DNA of 29,768 nt. It comes from DASVAL01 sp035649575. Lineage in GTDB: Bacteria > Planctomycetota > UBA1135 > UBA2386. This document shows positions 22,384-29,768 of this stretch, one piece after another. Location: assembly GCA_035649575.1 (NCBI GenBank), contig DASRJH010000091.1, positions 1 through 29,768 of the forward strand. The letters run 5' to 3'. The position numbers and the translations under genes were made by a program. The stretch's first letter is position 1. The number at the start of each line of letters is the position of its first letter. The notes under the pieces are model-generated. The model ran no database searches and was not told the DNA's origin. It was given only the letters and a program-made list of their open reading frames with translations.

Positions 22384-24432
22384 ATGCGCACGCTCTCCAT
22401 CGCCACAACCCTGCTCTCGAGCACGCTGGCCGCGCAGGGCGTGAAGCAGGAGAAGGTCGAGCCGGCGAAGCTCGTCAGCCGCGCCGAGAAGCTGCTGCAG
22501 CAGAAGCAGGTCGAGGACGCTGTTCTCGTGCTGTGGCAGGCGCTGGACCTGCTCGCGACGTTGCCGAGCAACCCGGTGCACGACTCGACGGCGTTGTCGG
22601 CGCGCTTCCTGCTGAAAGAGAACGACGCGCGCGAAACGCAGCGCCGCGCGGTGTTCGCGTCGGTCGGCAAGCAGCAGGTCGAGCTCGCGGCCGCGTATCG
22701 CGCCAAGAAGTGGCTCGACACGGCCGAGACGCGCCTGCACGTCGCCGACGGCTACGACCGCGACGCCGGCGCGAAGGAGCGCGCGGCGCTCGAAGCGGCG
22801 AGGCCGAAGAGCAAACCGGCGGATGCCGCGACGCCGAAGGGAGGGCCGGAGCCGGCGGCAAACAAGCTGTCGCCGCTGCTGCAGCGGACCAATACGGAGT
22901 TCGTGTACGGCGAATGGAAGGAGGTAGGCGACGCGCTCGAGTGCCAGGCGCCGCCAGGCTCCGTCGTCGAGTGGGTAACGACTGCGAGCCACGGCGATCA
23001 CGAGATCGTCGTCGAGTTCCGCCCCGTGGATCCGAGCAAGGACCACAACGCGACGCTCGCAGTCGGGCTCGTGACCCAGGCCGGTGTGGCGAACTACGGC
23101 GGGTATCGCCTGCAGTGCTCGCTCGACGCGGCGGCGGCATCGAAGCAGTACCCGAAGCAGTACGGATTGACCCTCTGGGTGACCCGCGGCGCGAACTCCG
23201 AGCAGCTGGGCGAGACAACATGGGTGAAGGGCGCGCCGGGAGCCGATGGTTTTCACCGGGTCTCGATCCAGGTGCGCGGCCCAAGCCTGCGCGCGCAGCT
23301 GGATCACGGTGCGCCGCTCGAGGTCGCAGCGCCGGCGGACGTGCGCGGAAGGGTGGGGCTGCTGCAGGGTGTCTCCGACGCGACGACGTGCGCCGTGCAG
23401 TTCCGCAACCTGCGCGTCGATCCGCTGCCGGCCGATCCCCTGACCGACGCCGAGCAGCGCGCGAAGGACGAAGCCGCGAACCAGGACGCGCTCACGAAGG
23501 CCGTCGCCGACGCGAAGGAGCTGATCGCGAAGAAGGAGCCCGAGCCGGCGTCGGTGCTGCTGCGCGAGGCGCTCGGCCGCGTCGCGGTCATGTCGGCCGG
23601 CGTGCTGCGCGACAACCTGCAGAAGTCGATCGAGCAGATGCTGACGCAGACCGATCCGATCTGGGCGCGCCGCAAGAAGACCGCGCAGGCGATCGCGACC
23701 CAGCTCGTGACGCTGGCCGACGAGTATGGCAAGGCGGGCCTCTACCGCGCGGCGCTGGTGCTCGTCGAGCGCAGTGCCTCCTTCGATCCCGAAGGCCAGG
23801 CCGCGCGTCTCGCCGCGGCGCAGCAAGCGGTCGCGCAGTGGAACATCGCACAGGCGAAGGCGCGCGCGAGCGAGCTGGCGCCACCTGCCGACGACGGAAC
23901 CGTGTTGCGCGAGTGGTTTGGTCAGGGTCGCGTGTTCGTCAGCTACGGCGTGCCCATCGTCGTCGACGGCGCGGTCGCGCGCGCCGAAGCGCTGACCTCC
24001 GAGACTCTTGCCTCGTGGGCTCCGCCGCTGAGCAAGCCGAGGGTCGAGGTGTGCAGTGTCTACGTGAACCTGCCCGCGGTCGGCGCGAACGGCGGCCTGA
24101 TCTTCGACGCGCTCGACTCGACCAGGCATGGCATCGTCATGCTCGAACGCCACGAGAAGGGCATGCGCCTGTTCGTGAACCTCCGCGTCGGCGAGAAATG
24201 GGTGCCGCTGGGGATGCGCGAGGTCGAGATGGATGCCTGGCGTCGCGACGGCTGGCACCAGATCACCGTCGAGTCGAACGCGACCGGGCTCGTCGCGACG
24301 TGCGGCAACACGAAGCTGCAGGTGCCGCGCGGGCAGCTCGGCAAGCCGGCCGGAGAGATCGGTCTGTACGCGTTCACCACCGCGACCGGACCCGTCACGA
24401 TCCAGTTCTGCGCCTTCGCGGTCGGCAAGTAG
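22384..24432 (+). CDS. Secreted DUF1080-like (lectin-fold) protein, paralogue 2
   Basis: 682 residues with the same plan as paralogue 1: signal peptide MRTLSIATTLLSSTLAAQ, helical segment, first concanavalin-like domain, helical middle, second concanavalin-like domain, and the same C-terminus, CAFAVGK. Long blocks are identical or nearly so (for example SRAEKLLQQK, FRNLRVDPLP, VYVNLPAVGANGG, MDAWRRDGWHQITVES). The main differences are small insertions around residues 255-280, in the loop of the first domain (DAAAASKQYPKQYG), and in the Lys/Pro linker near 140-160, which is where a ligand-binding difference could sit. Both genes carry the same upstream repeat, so the duplicated unit was about 2.3 kb and included the control region. 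Confidence 0.85.
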   Translation: MRTLSIATTLLSSTLAAQGVKQEKVEPAKLVSRAEKLLQQKQVEDAVLVLWQALDLLATLPSNPVHDSTALSARFLLKENDARETQRRAVFASVGKQQVELAAAYRAKKWLDTAETRLHVADGYDRDAGAKERAALEAARPKSKPADAATPKGGPEPAANKLSPLLQRTNTEFVYGEWKEVGDALECQAPPGSVVEWVTTASHGDHEIVVEFRPVDPSKDHNATLAVGLVTQAGVANYGGYRLQCSLDAAAASKQYPKQYGLTLWVTRGANSEQLGETTWVKGAPGADGFHRVSIQVRGPSLRAQLDHGAPLEVAAPADVRGRVGLLQGVSDATTCAVQFRNLRVDPLPADPLTDAEQRAKDEAANQDALTKAVADAKELIAKKEPEPASVLLREALGRVAVMSAGVLRDNLQKSIEQMLTQTDPIWARRKKTAQAIATQLVTLADEYGKAGLYRAALVLVERSASFDPEGQAARLAAAQQAVAQWNIAQAKARASELAPPADDGTVLREWFGQGRVFVSYGVPIVVDGAVARAEALTSETLASWAPPLSKPRVEVCSVYVNLPAVGANGGLIFDALDSTRHGIVMLERHEKGMRLFVNLRVGEKWVPLGMREVEMDAWRRDGWHQITVESNATGLVATCGNTKLQVPRGQLGKPAGEIGLYAFTTATGPVTIQFCAFAVGK

Positions 24433-24630
24433 TGGCCGAGGTGCCGGCCGTCGCCGCTGCGGCAGAAGGCGAGGAACGCCGAGGTCGCCGGGTCTGGTTG
24501 CAGGACCACTCTTGCCCTGACCGCGGCCATGGGATGCAGGGAGCGTGCGGAATTGGCGAGGCCCGCTGCGAACCGAACACGGCTGGCCAGCGCGCGGTCG
24601 ACGCGGCAGGGGGCAGATTCGTCGAGTCGT

Positions 24631-24636
24631 TAGACT
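24631..24636 (+). promoter_or_regulatory. Putative -10 box (TAGACT) for a leaderless mRNA
   Basis: TAGACT ends 6 bp before the ATG at 24643, with no ribosome binding site between. This spacing puts the transcription start at the ATG. Confidence 0.45.
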
Positions 24637-24642
24637 GGTGGC

Positions 24643-26199
24643 ATGTCACGCAACGACGCGTCGCTTCTGGTCCTTGGTCTGCAAGTGCTGCGCGGTGCGA
24701 CGCTCGTCGCGACGGCCTTGACGCTGCCTGGGCAGGAGGTGCACCACGACCGAGGTCCCGGCGAACTGCTGCCGCCGCAGGTGCAGGTCCGCCCCCCAGC
24801 GGCTCCGCCGATGGAGGATCTGACCGACAGCGCGTTCTGGTGGGCGTTCCAGGCCGACTCGCTGCTGCCGCCGCGCGTGGCCCAGCCGCTGCCGCCGTCG
24901 ACGACGACCATGGTCGCCGACGCGTTGCTGGCGGCGACGCGCGCGACCGAGCCGGAGCTCGCATGGCAGAGCCTGTGGGCGCTGGCGCGCGTTGCGCGCC
25001 ACGAGCCGGCGCTCGCGGCGCTATTGCACGCGCGCGTGAACGAAGGCGGCCTGCTCGCGCGCGACGGCGTGATCGGCGAAGTCGCCGCCGTCGCGGTCGG
25101 GCTCGCGGCCCGTGGCGACGACAAGGTGCTGGCCGCGCTCGCGGCGCGAGCCGGCGACGCCAAGGCGCCGCGGCGTCAGCGCGCGTTCGCGTTCTACGGG
25201 CTCGGACTGGCCGCGCAGGATACGACGGCGCCGAAGGCGCAGTTCTGCGTGTTGTCGGCGGTCGAGCGCGCGCTGCTGCCCGAGAGCGACGCGGATCCCG
25301 AGCTGCGCTGCGCGGCATTGCACGCGCTCGCGCTCGTGCGCATCGACGTGGCCCCGAACCTCGCGGCACCCGCGCTCGTGATGCTCGAGCGCGCGTGGGC
25401 CGCCGAGAGCCGCGCCGCGCCGGTCGAAGTCCGCGCCCACGTGCCGCCGGCAGTCGCCGCGCTGCTGCGGCCTGCCGACGCCGGTGCGGAGCCCTGGCGC
25501 GAACGCTTCGCCGCGGCTCTCGGCGACAAGGCGTCCACGAGGGCGGTCGCGCGCTCCGCCGTGCTCGCGCTCGGCGCGTTGTGCCGGCCGTGGGACGCCG
25601 GCGACTCGCCGGATGCGCGCTACGGCGAACGGCTGCGCGAGATCGCGGGGGCCCATCTCGACCAGCAGACGCGCTACTACGCGCTCGTCGCGATGGGGCA
25701 GGCCGGCGGCGCGCAGCATCGCGCTTTCCTGCTCGAGCGGCTCCAGGGCAAGGGTGCCAAGGTGATCGAGCGGCCGTGGGTCGCGTTCGGCCTCGCGGCC
25801 GGCAGCGTGCGCACGGGCGCCGCGGCCGACGAGGTCGTCGCGGCGATCGGCGCTGCAGTGAGTGGGACACGACCGCCGAACCAGCGTGCGGCGATCGCGT
25901 GTGCGGATCGCGCCGTGCGCGCGCAGCCGTGGCCGGATCACGACAGCGAGTTCAAGGAACGCTACCGGCACCAGATGCCCGGCAACCCTTCCGACGATGT
26001 GCGAACGGGCGAGCTCGTGCGGATCCTCGGTGACGCGAGCGTGCCGCTGCAGCAACGCTGTCTCGCGGCGACGGCGCTCGGCCAGCTGGGTGACGCGAGC
26101 CCGCGCCACTGGTCGGCCGTGCTCGCGCGCGCCGTCGACTACCGCAGCGGCACCGCGGTGCTGCTCGGTGTGCCCAACGGCGTGTTGCGCCTGCCATGA
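24643..26199 (+). CDS. HEAT-like alpha-solenoid protein, probably exported
   Basis: 518 residues from the ATG at 24643. The N-terminus, SLLVLGLQVLRGATLVATALTLPGQE, could be a signal peptide or a membrane anchor. A Pro-rich linker (PPQVQVRPPAAPP) follows at about 43-58. From about 85 to the end, paired helices with Ala/Leu spacing recur (ELAWQSLWALARVARHEPAL, AVARSAVLALGALCRP, QTRYYALVAMGQAGG, QQRCLAATALGQLGD), typical of HEAT repeats. Such solenoids are protein-binding scaffolds. The start probably lacks a leader. The next gene is 150 bp downstream on the same strand, with its own possible promoter. Partner unknown. Confidence 0.78.
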   Translation: MSRNDASLLVLGLQVLRGATLVATALTLPGQEVHHDRGPGELLPPQVQVRPPAAPPMEDLTDSAFWWAFQADSLLPPRVAQPLPPSTTTMVADALLAATRATEPELAWQSLWALARVARHEPALAALLHARVNEGGLLARDGVIGEVAAVAVGLAARGDDKVLAALAARAGDAKAPRRQRAFAFYGLGLAAQDTTAPKAQFCVLSAVERALLPESDADPELRCAALHALALVRIDVAPNLAAPALVMLERAWAAESRAAPVEVRAHVPPAVAALLRPADAGAEPWRERFAAALGDKASTRAVARSAVLALGALCRPWDAGDSPDARYGERLREIAGAHLDQQTRYYALVAMGQAGGAQHRAFLLERLQGKGAKVIERPWVAFGLAAGSVRTGAAADEVVAAIGAAVSGTRPPNQRAAIACADRAVRAQPWPDHDSEFKERYRHQMPGNPSDDVRTGELVRILGDASVPLQQRCLAATALGQLGDASPRHWSAVLARAVDYRSGTAVLLGVPNGVLRLP

Positions 26200-26349
26200 A
26201 CGACGCTGGGCTCCGGGCGGGGGCCGGCCGGGCGGTATGGCCAACGACCACGAGTCGCAGCTGCGCGAGCCCGGCTGTCCAGGGCCCCATGCCGGATTCC
26301 GAATAGTCGAGATACGGTTGCGCAGTGCGGCCTCGCGACCGCTCACTCC

Positions 26350-26886
26350 ATGTTCCACCTGACGGTTTTCTCGGCCACCGAAGGCGAACTCGCGCCGGCA
26401 CGCGCGACGGTGTTCACGGTCTTCGGCAGCGCAGAGCTTCGCGGGCCGACGGTCGCACAGCAGCTCCTGCACTTCCGCGCCCAACAGCTGCGCAAGCCGG
26501 GCCGGTGGGATTGGCTGTTCCGGTCCGAGGAGAATCTCGCAGTCACGATCTTCGGCGCGACCACGATCCACGAGCCGACGATCGCCGAGGAGTACAGCGC
26601 GCTGGCCGGCGTCGTGCGCGCGGGTCGGATTGCGAAGGAAGAACTGCCGGGCCTGCTCGACGCGTTCGAGGCGCACATCGCGTCGCGCGGCGCGCTGCGC
26701 ACCTTCACGCTGTTCGGCGCGTGCGTCGTGGCCCCGCACAAGGTGGCGACGGAGAACAAGGCGCTCCAAGCGGCTGCCGACAGCGGCGCGATCGATGTGC
26801 GCGCGCGCAAGGGCCTCGAGGGGCTGATCGAGGCGCCGCGCCCCGTGCGCTGGCGCGCCGTCGGCGAGTTGGTGTTGGCTGGCTGA
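26350..26886 (+). CDS. Hypothetical protein with three internal repeats
   Basis: 178 residues, ATG at 26350, no signal peptide. Three copies of a short unit are visible: FTVFGSAELRGPTVAQQLL (about 22-40), VTIFGATTIHEPTIAEEYSA (about 65-84) and FTLFGACVVAPHKVATENKA (about 118-137). Each starts with a strand and a 'T-[VIL]-F-G-[SA]' turn, reaches a Pro/His pair and ends in a short helix. The 'FG' strand turns recall the beta-helical C-terminal domain of LiaF/DUF1707-related proteins, but without the membrane part. GATACGGT at 26310-26317 may be a promoter -10. It might be a small soluble sensor or binding protein; no function can be assigned. Confidence 0.68.
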   Translation: MFHLTVFSATEGELAPARATVFTVFGSAELRGPTVAQQLLHFRAQQLRKPGRWDWLFRSEENLAVTIFGATTIHEPTIAEEYSALAGVVRAGRIAKEELPGLLDAFEAHIASRGALRTFTLFGACVVAPHKVATENKALQAAADSGAIDVRARKGLEGLIEAPRPVRWRAVGELVLAG

Positions 26887-26971
26887 GTCTGGCCGGGCCG
26901 GCATGGGCGCGTTTGCTCATGCCGCGCGCTCCGGTGCTTGCTTCCGCGCAGCGCGGCGGTAACCAGGGGCC

Positions 26972-27754
26972 ATGGCGCGAACGCGCGAGCAGATCGACGA
27001 AGTGCGGCGCAAGGTTGCCGCGATCCAGGCGTGGTATCACCGCATCCCGCTCGGCGACGGCATCGAGACGCCCGGCCACTTCCGGATGCAGGACTACCTC
27101 GCGCACTACCACTTCCCGGAACGGCTCGACGGCAAGCGTGTGCTCGACGTCGGCGCCAGCACGGGCTACTTCGCCTTCGAGTTCGAACGCCGCGGTGCCG
27201 GGGAGGTGGTCGCGGTCGAGTTGCCGAGCTGGACCGATCACGACTGGACGCCGCGGCAGCTGCGCGAGCTGCAGGCGCAGGGACAGGCCGTCGTGGACGA
27301 CGTCGACCGCGTCGTGATGCGCGACGGCTTCGCGGTCGTCGGCGAGGCGCTCGGCAGCACGCGTGTGCGCCGCGTGTGGAAGCGCATCTACGACCTGTCG
27401 CGCGAGGAGCTCGGCACGTTCGACATCGTGTTCTCCGGCGCGATGCTGATGCACGTGCGCGATCCGATCCTCGGCATCCAGCGTATGCGCGACTGCGTGA
27501 GTCCGGACGGTCGCCTGATCGTGTCGATCTCGACGACGATGCCCGACGCCGCCGAGCCCATTGCGAAGTTCGTCGGCGAGTGGAACCAGTGCAACTGGTG
27601 GCAGATGAGCCCGCGCGCGCTCGACGAGATCCTGAAGTGCTGCGACTTCGACACGATCGAGCATCGCGACCGCTACACGCTGCAGGACGTCACCGGCGTG
27701 TTCCACGACCCGACCTACGTGTGCCACGCGCTGCCGCGGCGCGGCGTGCGCTGA
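26972..27754 (+). CDS. SAM-dependent methyltransferase, CmoB-like (DUF1698)
   Basis: 260 residues from the ATG at 26972, preceded by AGGGG. The N-terminus (IQAWYHRIPLGDGIETPGHF, residues 18-37) matches the start of CmoB-type proteins ('WYHxIxLGDGIxTPG'). Motif I is VLDVGASTGYF (57-67), the ribose-binding acidic residue is Glu83 in VVAVELPSW, and FDIVFSGAMLMHVRDP (about 149-164) is the post-motif II region. CmoB uses carboxy-SAM to modify uridine 34 of tRNA; many relatives use ordinary SAM on other substrates, and this protein is shorter than CmoB (about 320 residues), so tRNA modification should not be assumed. The next gene is convergent. Confidence 0.88.
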   Translation: MARTREQIDEVRRKVAAIQAWYHRIPLGDGIETPGHFRMQDYLAHYHFPERLDGKRVLDVGASTGYFAFEFERRGAGEVVAVELPSWTDHDWTPRQLRELQAQGQAVVDDVDRVVMRDGFAVVGEALGSTRVRRVWKRIYDLSREELGTFDIVFSGAMLMHVRDPILGIQRMRDCVSPDGRLIVSISTTMPDAAEPIAKFVGEWNQCNWWQMSPRALDEILKCCDFDTIEHRDRYTLQDVTGVFHDPTYVCHALPRRGVR

Positions 27755-27876
27755 TCACGCAGCGACGATCTCTGCCGAATCAGAACGACAGCTCTCCCGG
27801 ATCCGCCAAGGTTCGGCAGGCGGGGCACCGCAGCAGGCCGTGTGGCCGCCAGAACGGCGGCAGGCGGCGCGCGTGT

Positions 27877-29768
27877 TCACCGCGGCAGTTGCCCCTTCAC
27901 CACCTTGTCGCGCCACTCGGCCTCGATCGCGCGGATGCGATCGGCGGTCAGCGGCACGGCGCGCGGGCGCACCGTCGCGACGCCGCCCGCCATCGTCACG
28001 TTCGGGTCGAACGCGGCGACGTAGCCTGGCGGCGGCAAACGTTCGTGCGCCATCTGGCGCGTCGCGTCGAGCAGGCTGCCGAGCTCGACCGCCTCGGCGG
28101 CGGAGATCGCACCGGGGCGCTGATCCTCGTGCACCGCGATCAAGAACCGCATCAGGAAATCGCCGGTTGCCTCGTCGGGGTTGGTGCCGAACGCGGCGGC
28201 ATACGCGTGACGCAGTTCGAGCACGTCGAGCCACCCGTCGTGGTCGCTGTCGCCGCGCGCGACGGCATCGGCGATCGCGCTCTCCGGCTTCGGCGCGCGC
28301 AGGTGCGACGGCATGCGCGCGATCACCCAGTCGTTGAGTCCGAACTCGTCGATGATCGCGCAATCGATCAGATACCAGCTCGGCAGCCCGACGGCGCCCG
28401 TCGCGAGCGCCGGGAATGGCTCGGCCGGCGTCGCGATGCGCTGCCGCGATCCGTACATGGTCGTGTAGAGGCGCAGCATGATGTCGTGGTGCACGCAGCG
28501 CAGCCCGACATACCGCACGAACAGCCACAGCTGCTGGCGATCGAACCACCGCGCGAGCGGTTTCGCGAACGACGGCATCGACGGCGTCACGGGCTTCACG
28601 CCGTGGTATGCGGGATCGCTGGTCAGCGCGAGGTGCACCCAGCCGACCGACGACGCGACACCGAGGCACGCCGCAGTCGCCACGGCCAGTGCGGCGCCGC
28701 GGATGCGCGCGACCATCGCGACGCACGCGAGCACGCCGAGCGGCACCAGCGGGCTCAGCACGCGATACTCGAAGTGGTCGCCGCCGACTTTGAACAGGTA
28801 GTAACACGCGTTGAACAGCACCGCGCCGGCGGCCGCGAGCGCGGGCACGTGGTCAGCGAGCGCCGCGAACGCGCGCGCGGGCCGGCGCAGCTGCACCACG
28901 AGCCACGCCGCCGCGAGCGGGAACCACAACCATGCGCCGTTCTCGAGCGCGAAGCACGCGAAGTAGCGCCAGCCCGCCTCCGGCCAGGCCGACACGACTT
29001 TCGCGTAGTACGTGTTCGGCAGCCACTCGCCGTAGTACGCGCGGCGCCAGAAGGTCAGCGCGACGACGAGCAGCAGCGGTGAGAGGCCGGCGAGCGTCGG
29101 CAGCACCGCCGCGCGCCGGCGCGCGACGTGCCATGCGGCGACCGCCGCCGTCGCGCAGACCAGCGGCAGTCCGTCCGGCCGCGTGACCGCGGCGAGCGCC
29201 GCCGCGGACGACCAGACCGCGAGCCAACGGCTCGTGCGCTGCGCGGGCGCGCGGAACGCGTGCAGCGTCCACCACAACAGCCACACGTTGAACAGCGCGG
29301 TGTCGAGCCCGCTCGACAGCCACTGCAGGAACGTGCGGTTGCCGACCACGACCGCGAGTGCGCACAACCCTGCGGCCACCGGCAGCCGGCTCCCGTCGCG
29401 TTGTCCGATCCGGCGCACGGCGGCCGCGAGCAGCAGCAGCTGCACGAGCCCGCAGCCGATCGAGAACGGGTTCGCCGCCTGCGGCGGCTCGACGCCGAAC
29501 AGACTCCAGATTCCCCACAACACCATGACCCACAGGAAGCCGGCGCCCTCGACGGGTTGGAACGGGGGCGGGTTCCAGACGAGCCCGAGGCCTTCGTACG
29601 CGTTCGCCGCGTAGCGGAAGTGGATGAACGCGTCGTCGCAGAGGAAGGCGAGACGGCTGCCGCCGTAGACGGTCAGCGCCGCCAGCACTGCGATGCCGGT
29701 CCACCACGCGACGCGCGCGCCGCGGCGTTCGCGACCAGCAGGCGGGGAGGGCGCGGGCAGGTCGACCG
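27877..29768 (-). CDS. GT-C-like membrane glycosyltransferase with EF-hand, 5' end outside
   Basis: The frame is open to the right edge of the window; a GTG at 29688 is possible but falls inside the first hydrophobic helix (WWTGIAVLAALTVYG), so the true start is probably beyond the edge. CDDAFIHFRYAANAYEGLGL follows the first helix, then WNPPPFQPVEG and FLWVMVL. An Asp-Asp pair in the first outside loop, followed by 'FRYAxN...GxGxxWNP..PVEG', is a hallmark of the AftB-like/GT-C polyprenyl-phosphate-sugar transferases. About nine more hydrophobic helices follow, then a soluble C-terminal domain of about 200 residues with an EF-hand loop DSDHDGWLDVLE and a repeat-free helical end. Probable role: adding sugars to surface polymers or proteins, with calcium binding outside the cell. 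Confidence 0.82.
   Translation of the reverse strand, partial: VDLPAPSPPAGRERRGARVAWWTGIAVLAALTVYGGSRLAFLCDDAFIHFRYAANAYEGLGLVWNPPPFQPVEGAGFLWVMVLWGIWSLFGVEPPQAANPFSIGCGLVQLLLLAAAVRRIGQRDGSRLPVAAGLCALAVVVGNRTFLQWLSSGLDTALFNVWLLWWTLHAFRAPAQRTSRWLAVWSSAAALAAVTRPDGLPLVCATAAVAAWHVARRRAAVLPTLAGLSPLLLVVALTFWRRAYYGEWLPNTYYAKVVSAWPEAGWRYFACFALENGAWLWFPLAAAWLVVQLRRPARAFAALADHVPALAAAGAVLFNACYYLFKVGGDHFEYRVLSPLVPLGVLACVAMVARIRGAALAVATAACLGVASSVGWVHLALTSDPAYHGVKPVTPSMPSFAKPLARWFDRQQLWLFVRYVGLRCVHHDIMLRLYTTMYGSRQRIATPAEPFPALATGAVGLPSWYLIDCAIIDEFGLNDWVIARMPSHLRAPKPESAIADAVARGDSDHDGWLDVLELRHAYAAAFGTNPDEATGDFLMRFLIAVHEDQRPGAISAAEAVELGSLLDATRQMAHERLPPPGYVAAFDPNVTMAGGVATVRPRAVPLTADRIRAIEAEWRDKVVKGQLPR

Noticed and set aside
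24490..24530. Sixth copy of the dispersed repeat in reverse orientation
   Set aside because: Only CCGCGG and GTGGTCC match; order and spacing of the other blocks are missing.
24433..24642. Possible small minus-strand gene starting near 24530
   Set aside because: It begins in a protein-like way but soon runs antisense into the end of the second DUF1080-like gene, with no ribosome binding site. I see nothing else in this gap except the promoter at its right end.
22314..26033. Plus-strand open frame of about 1240 codons
   Set aside because: It is a frame-shifted shadow of the second DUF1080-like gene and the HEAT-like gene; composition is Arg/Ala-rich without domains.
1..29768. CRISPR array, tRNA, rRNA, riboswitch, prophage or plasmid functions
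   Set aside because: No regularly spaced repeats, no tRNA-like cloverleaf, no rRNA sequence and no replication, integrase or capsid genes were seen by eye. Small RNAs cannot be ruled out without a covariance search.

Overview
The window is about 29.8 kb of very GC-rich bacterial DNA with no rRNA, tRNA, CRISPR array or phage genes that I could see. The gene content (a bacterial archaemetzincin, a DUF4382/DUF5666-type lipoprotein, an ECF sigma factor next to a membrane-anchored leucine-rich-repeat protein, DUF1080-like secreted proteins, HEAT-repeat and thioredoxin-fold secreted proteins, many genes of unknown role) suggests a chromosome of the Planctomycetota or a similar lineage. That is inference from gene style, not from a marker gene. 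Most secreted proteins have signal peptides ending in Ala-Gln, which looks like a house style.

Layout. 1-297 is the 3' end of an archaemetzincin. 312-4952 is a minus-strand block: a beta-rich lipoprotein, a thioredoxin-fold gene with an in-frame TGA, and a hypothetical protein with an HE motif. 5227-6510 is a plus-strand secreted thioredoxin-like protein, ending at a strong hairpin. 6639-9278 holds two minus-strand membrane proteins. 9279-9812 is a poorly coding stretch with a signal-peptide-bearing ORF and a partial repeat. 9813-12742 is an ECF sigma factor translationally coupled to a membrane-anchored LRR protein. 12994-15377 is a coupled ABC ATPase/permease pair. 15417-17613 is minus: a small hypothetical, a DUF2167 membrane protein and a beta-carbonic anhydrase. 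17992-24432 is plus: an unknown secreted protein and two tandem paralogues with lectin-like (DUF1080-type) domains. 24643-27754 is plus: a HEAT-like secreted protein, a protein with three internal repeats, and a CmoB-like methyltransferase. 27877 to the window end is a partial minus-strand GT-C-like membrane protein with an EF-hand motif.

Most interesting points. (1) The gene at 2358-3938 is split only by an in-frame TGA at 3702-3704. This TGA falls exactly where the first Cys of the WCxxC motif lies in the other thioredoxin-like protein of this window, and it is followed by a hairpin with a GGU apical loop 24 nt downstream, as in bacterial SECIS elements. It is a strong candidate for a selenocysteine-containing thioredoxin-fold protein of unusual architecture (Sec at the first position, Ala at the second). 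(2) A divergent intergenic repeat family has at least five copies here. One copy is interrupted by a 108-bp MITE-like element with 27-bp terminal inverted repeats and a 9-bp target-site duplication; removing it restores the repeat. A 15-bp end of the same element recurs at 7336-7350. (3) A recurrent TAGCAT -10 box precedes several genes, in some cases so close to the ATG that leaderless mRNAs are likely.
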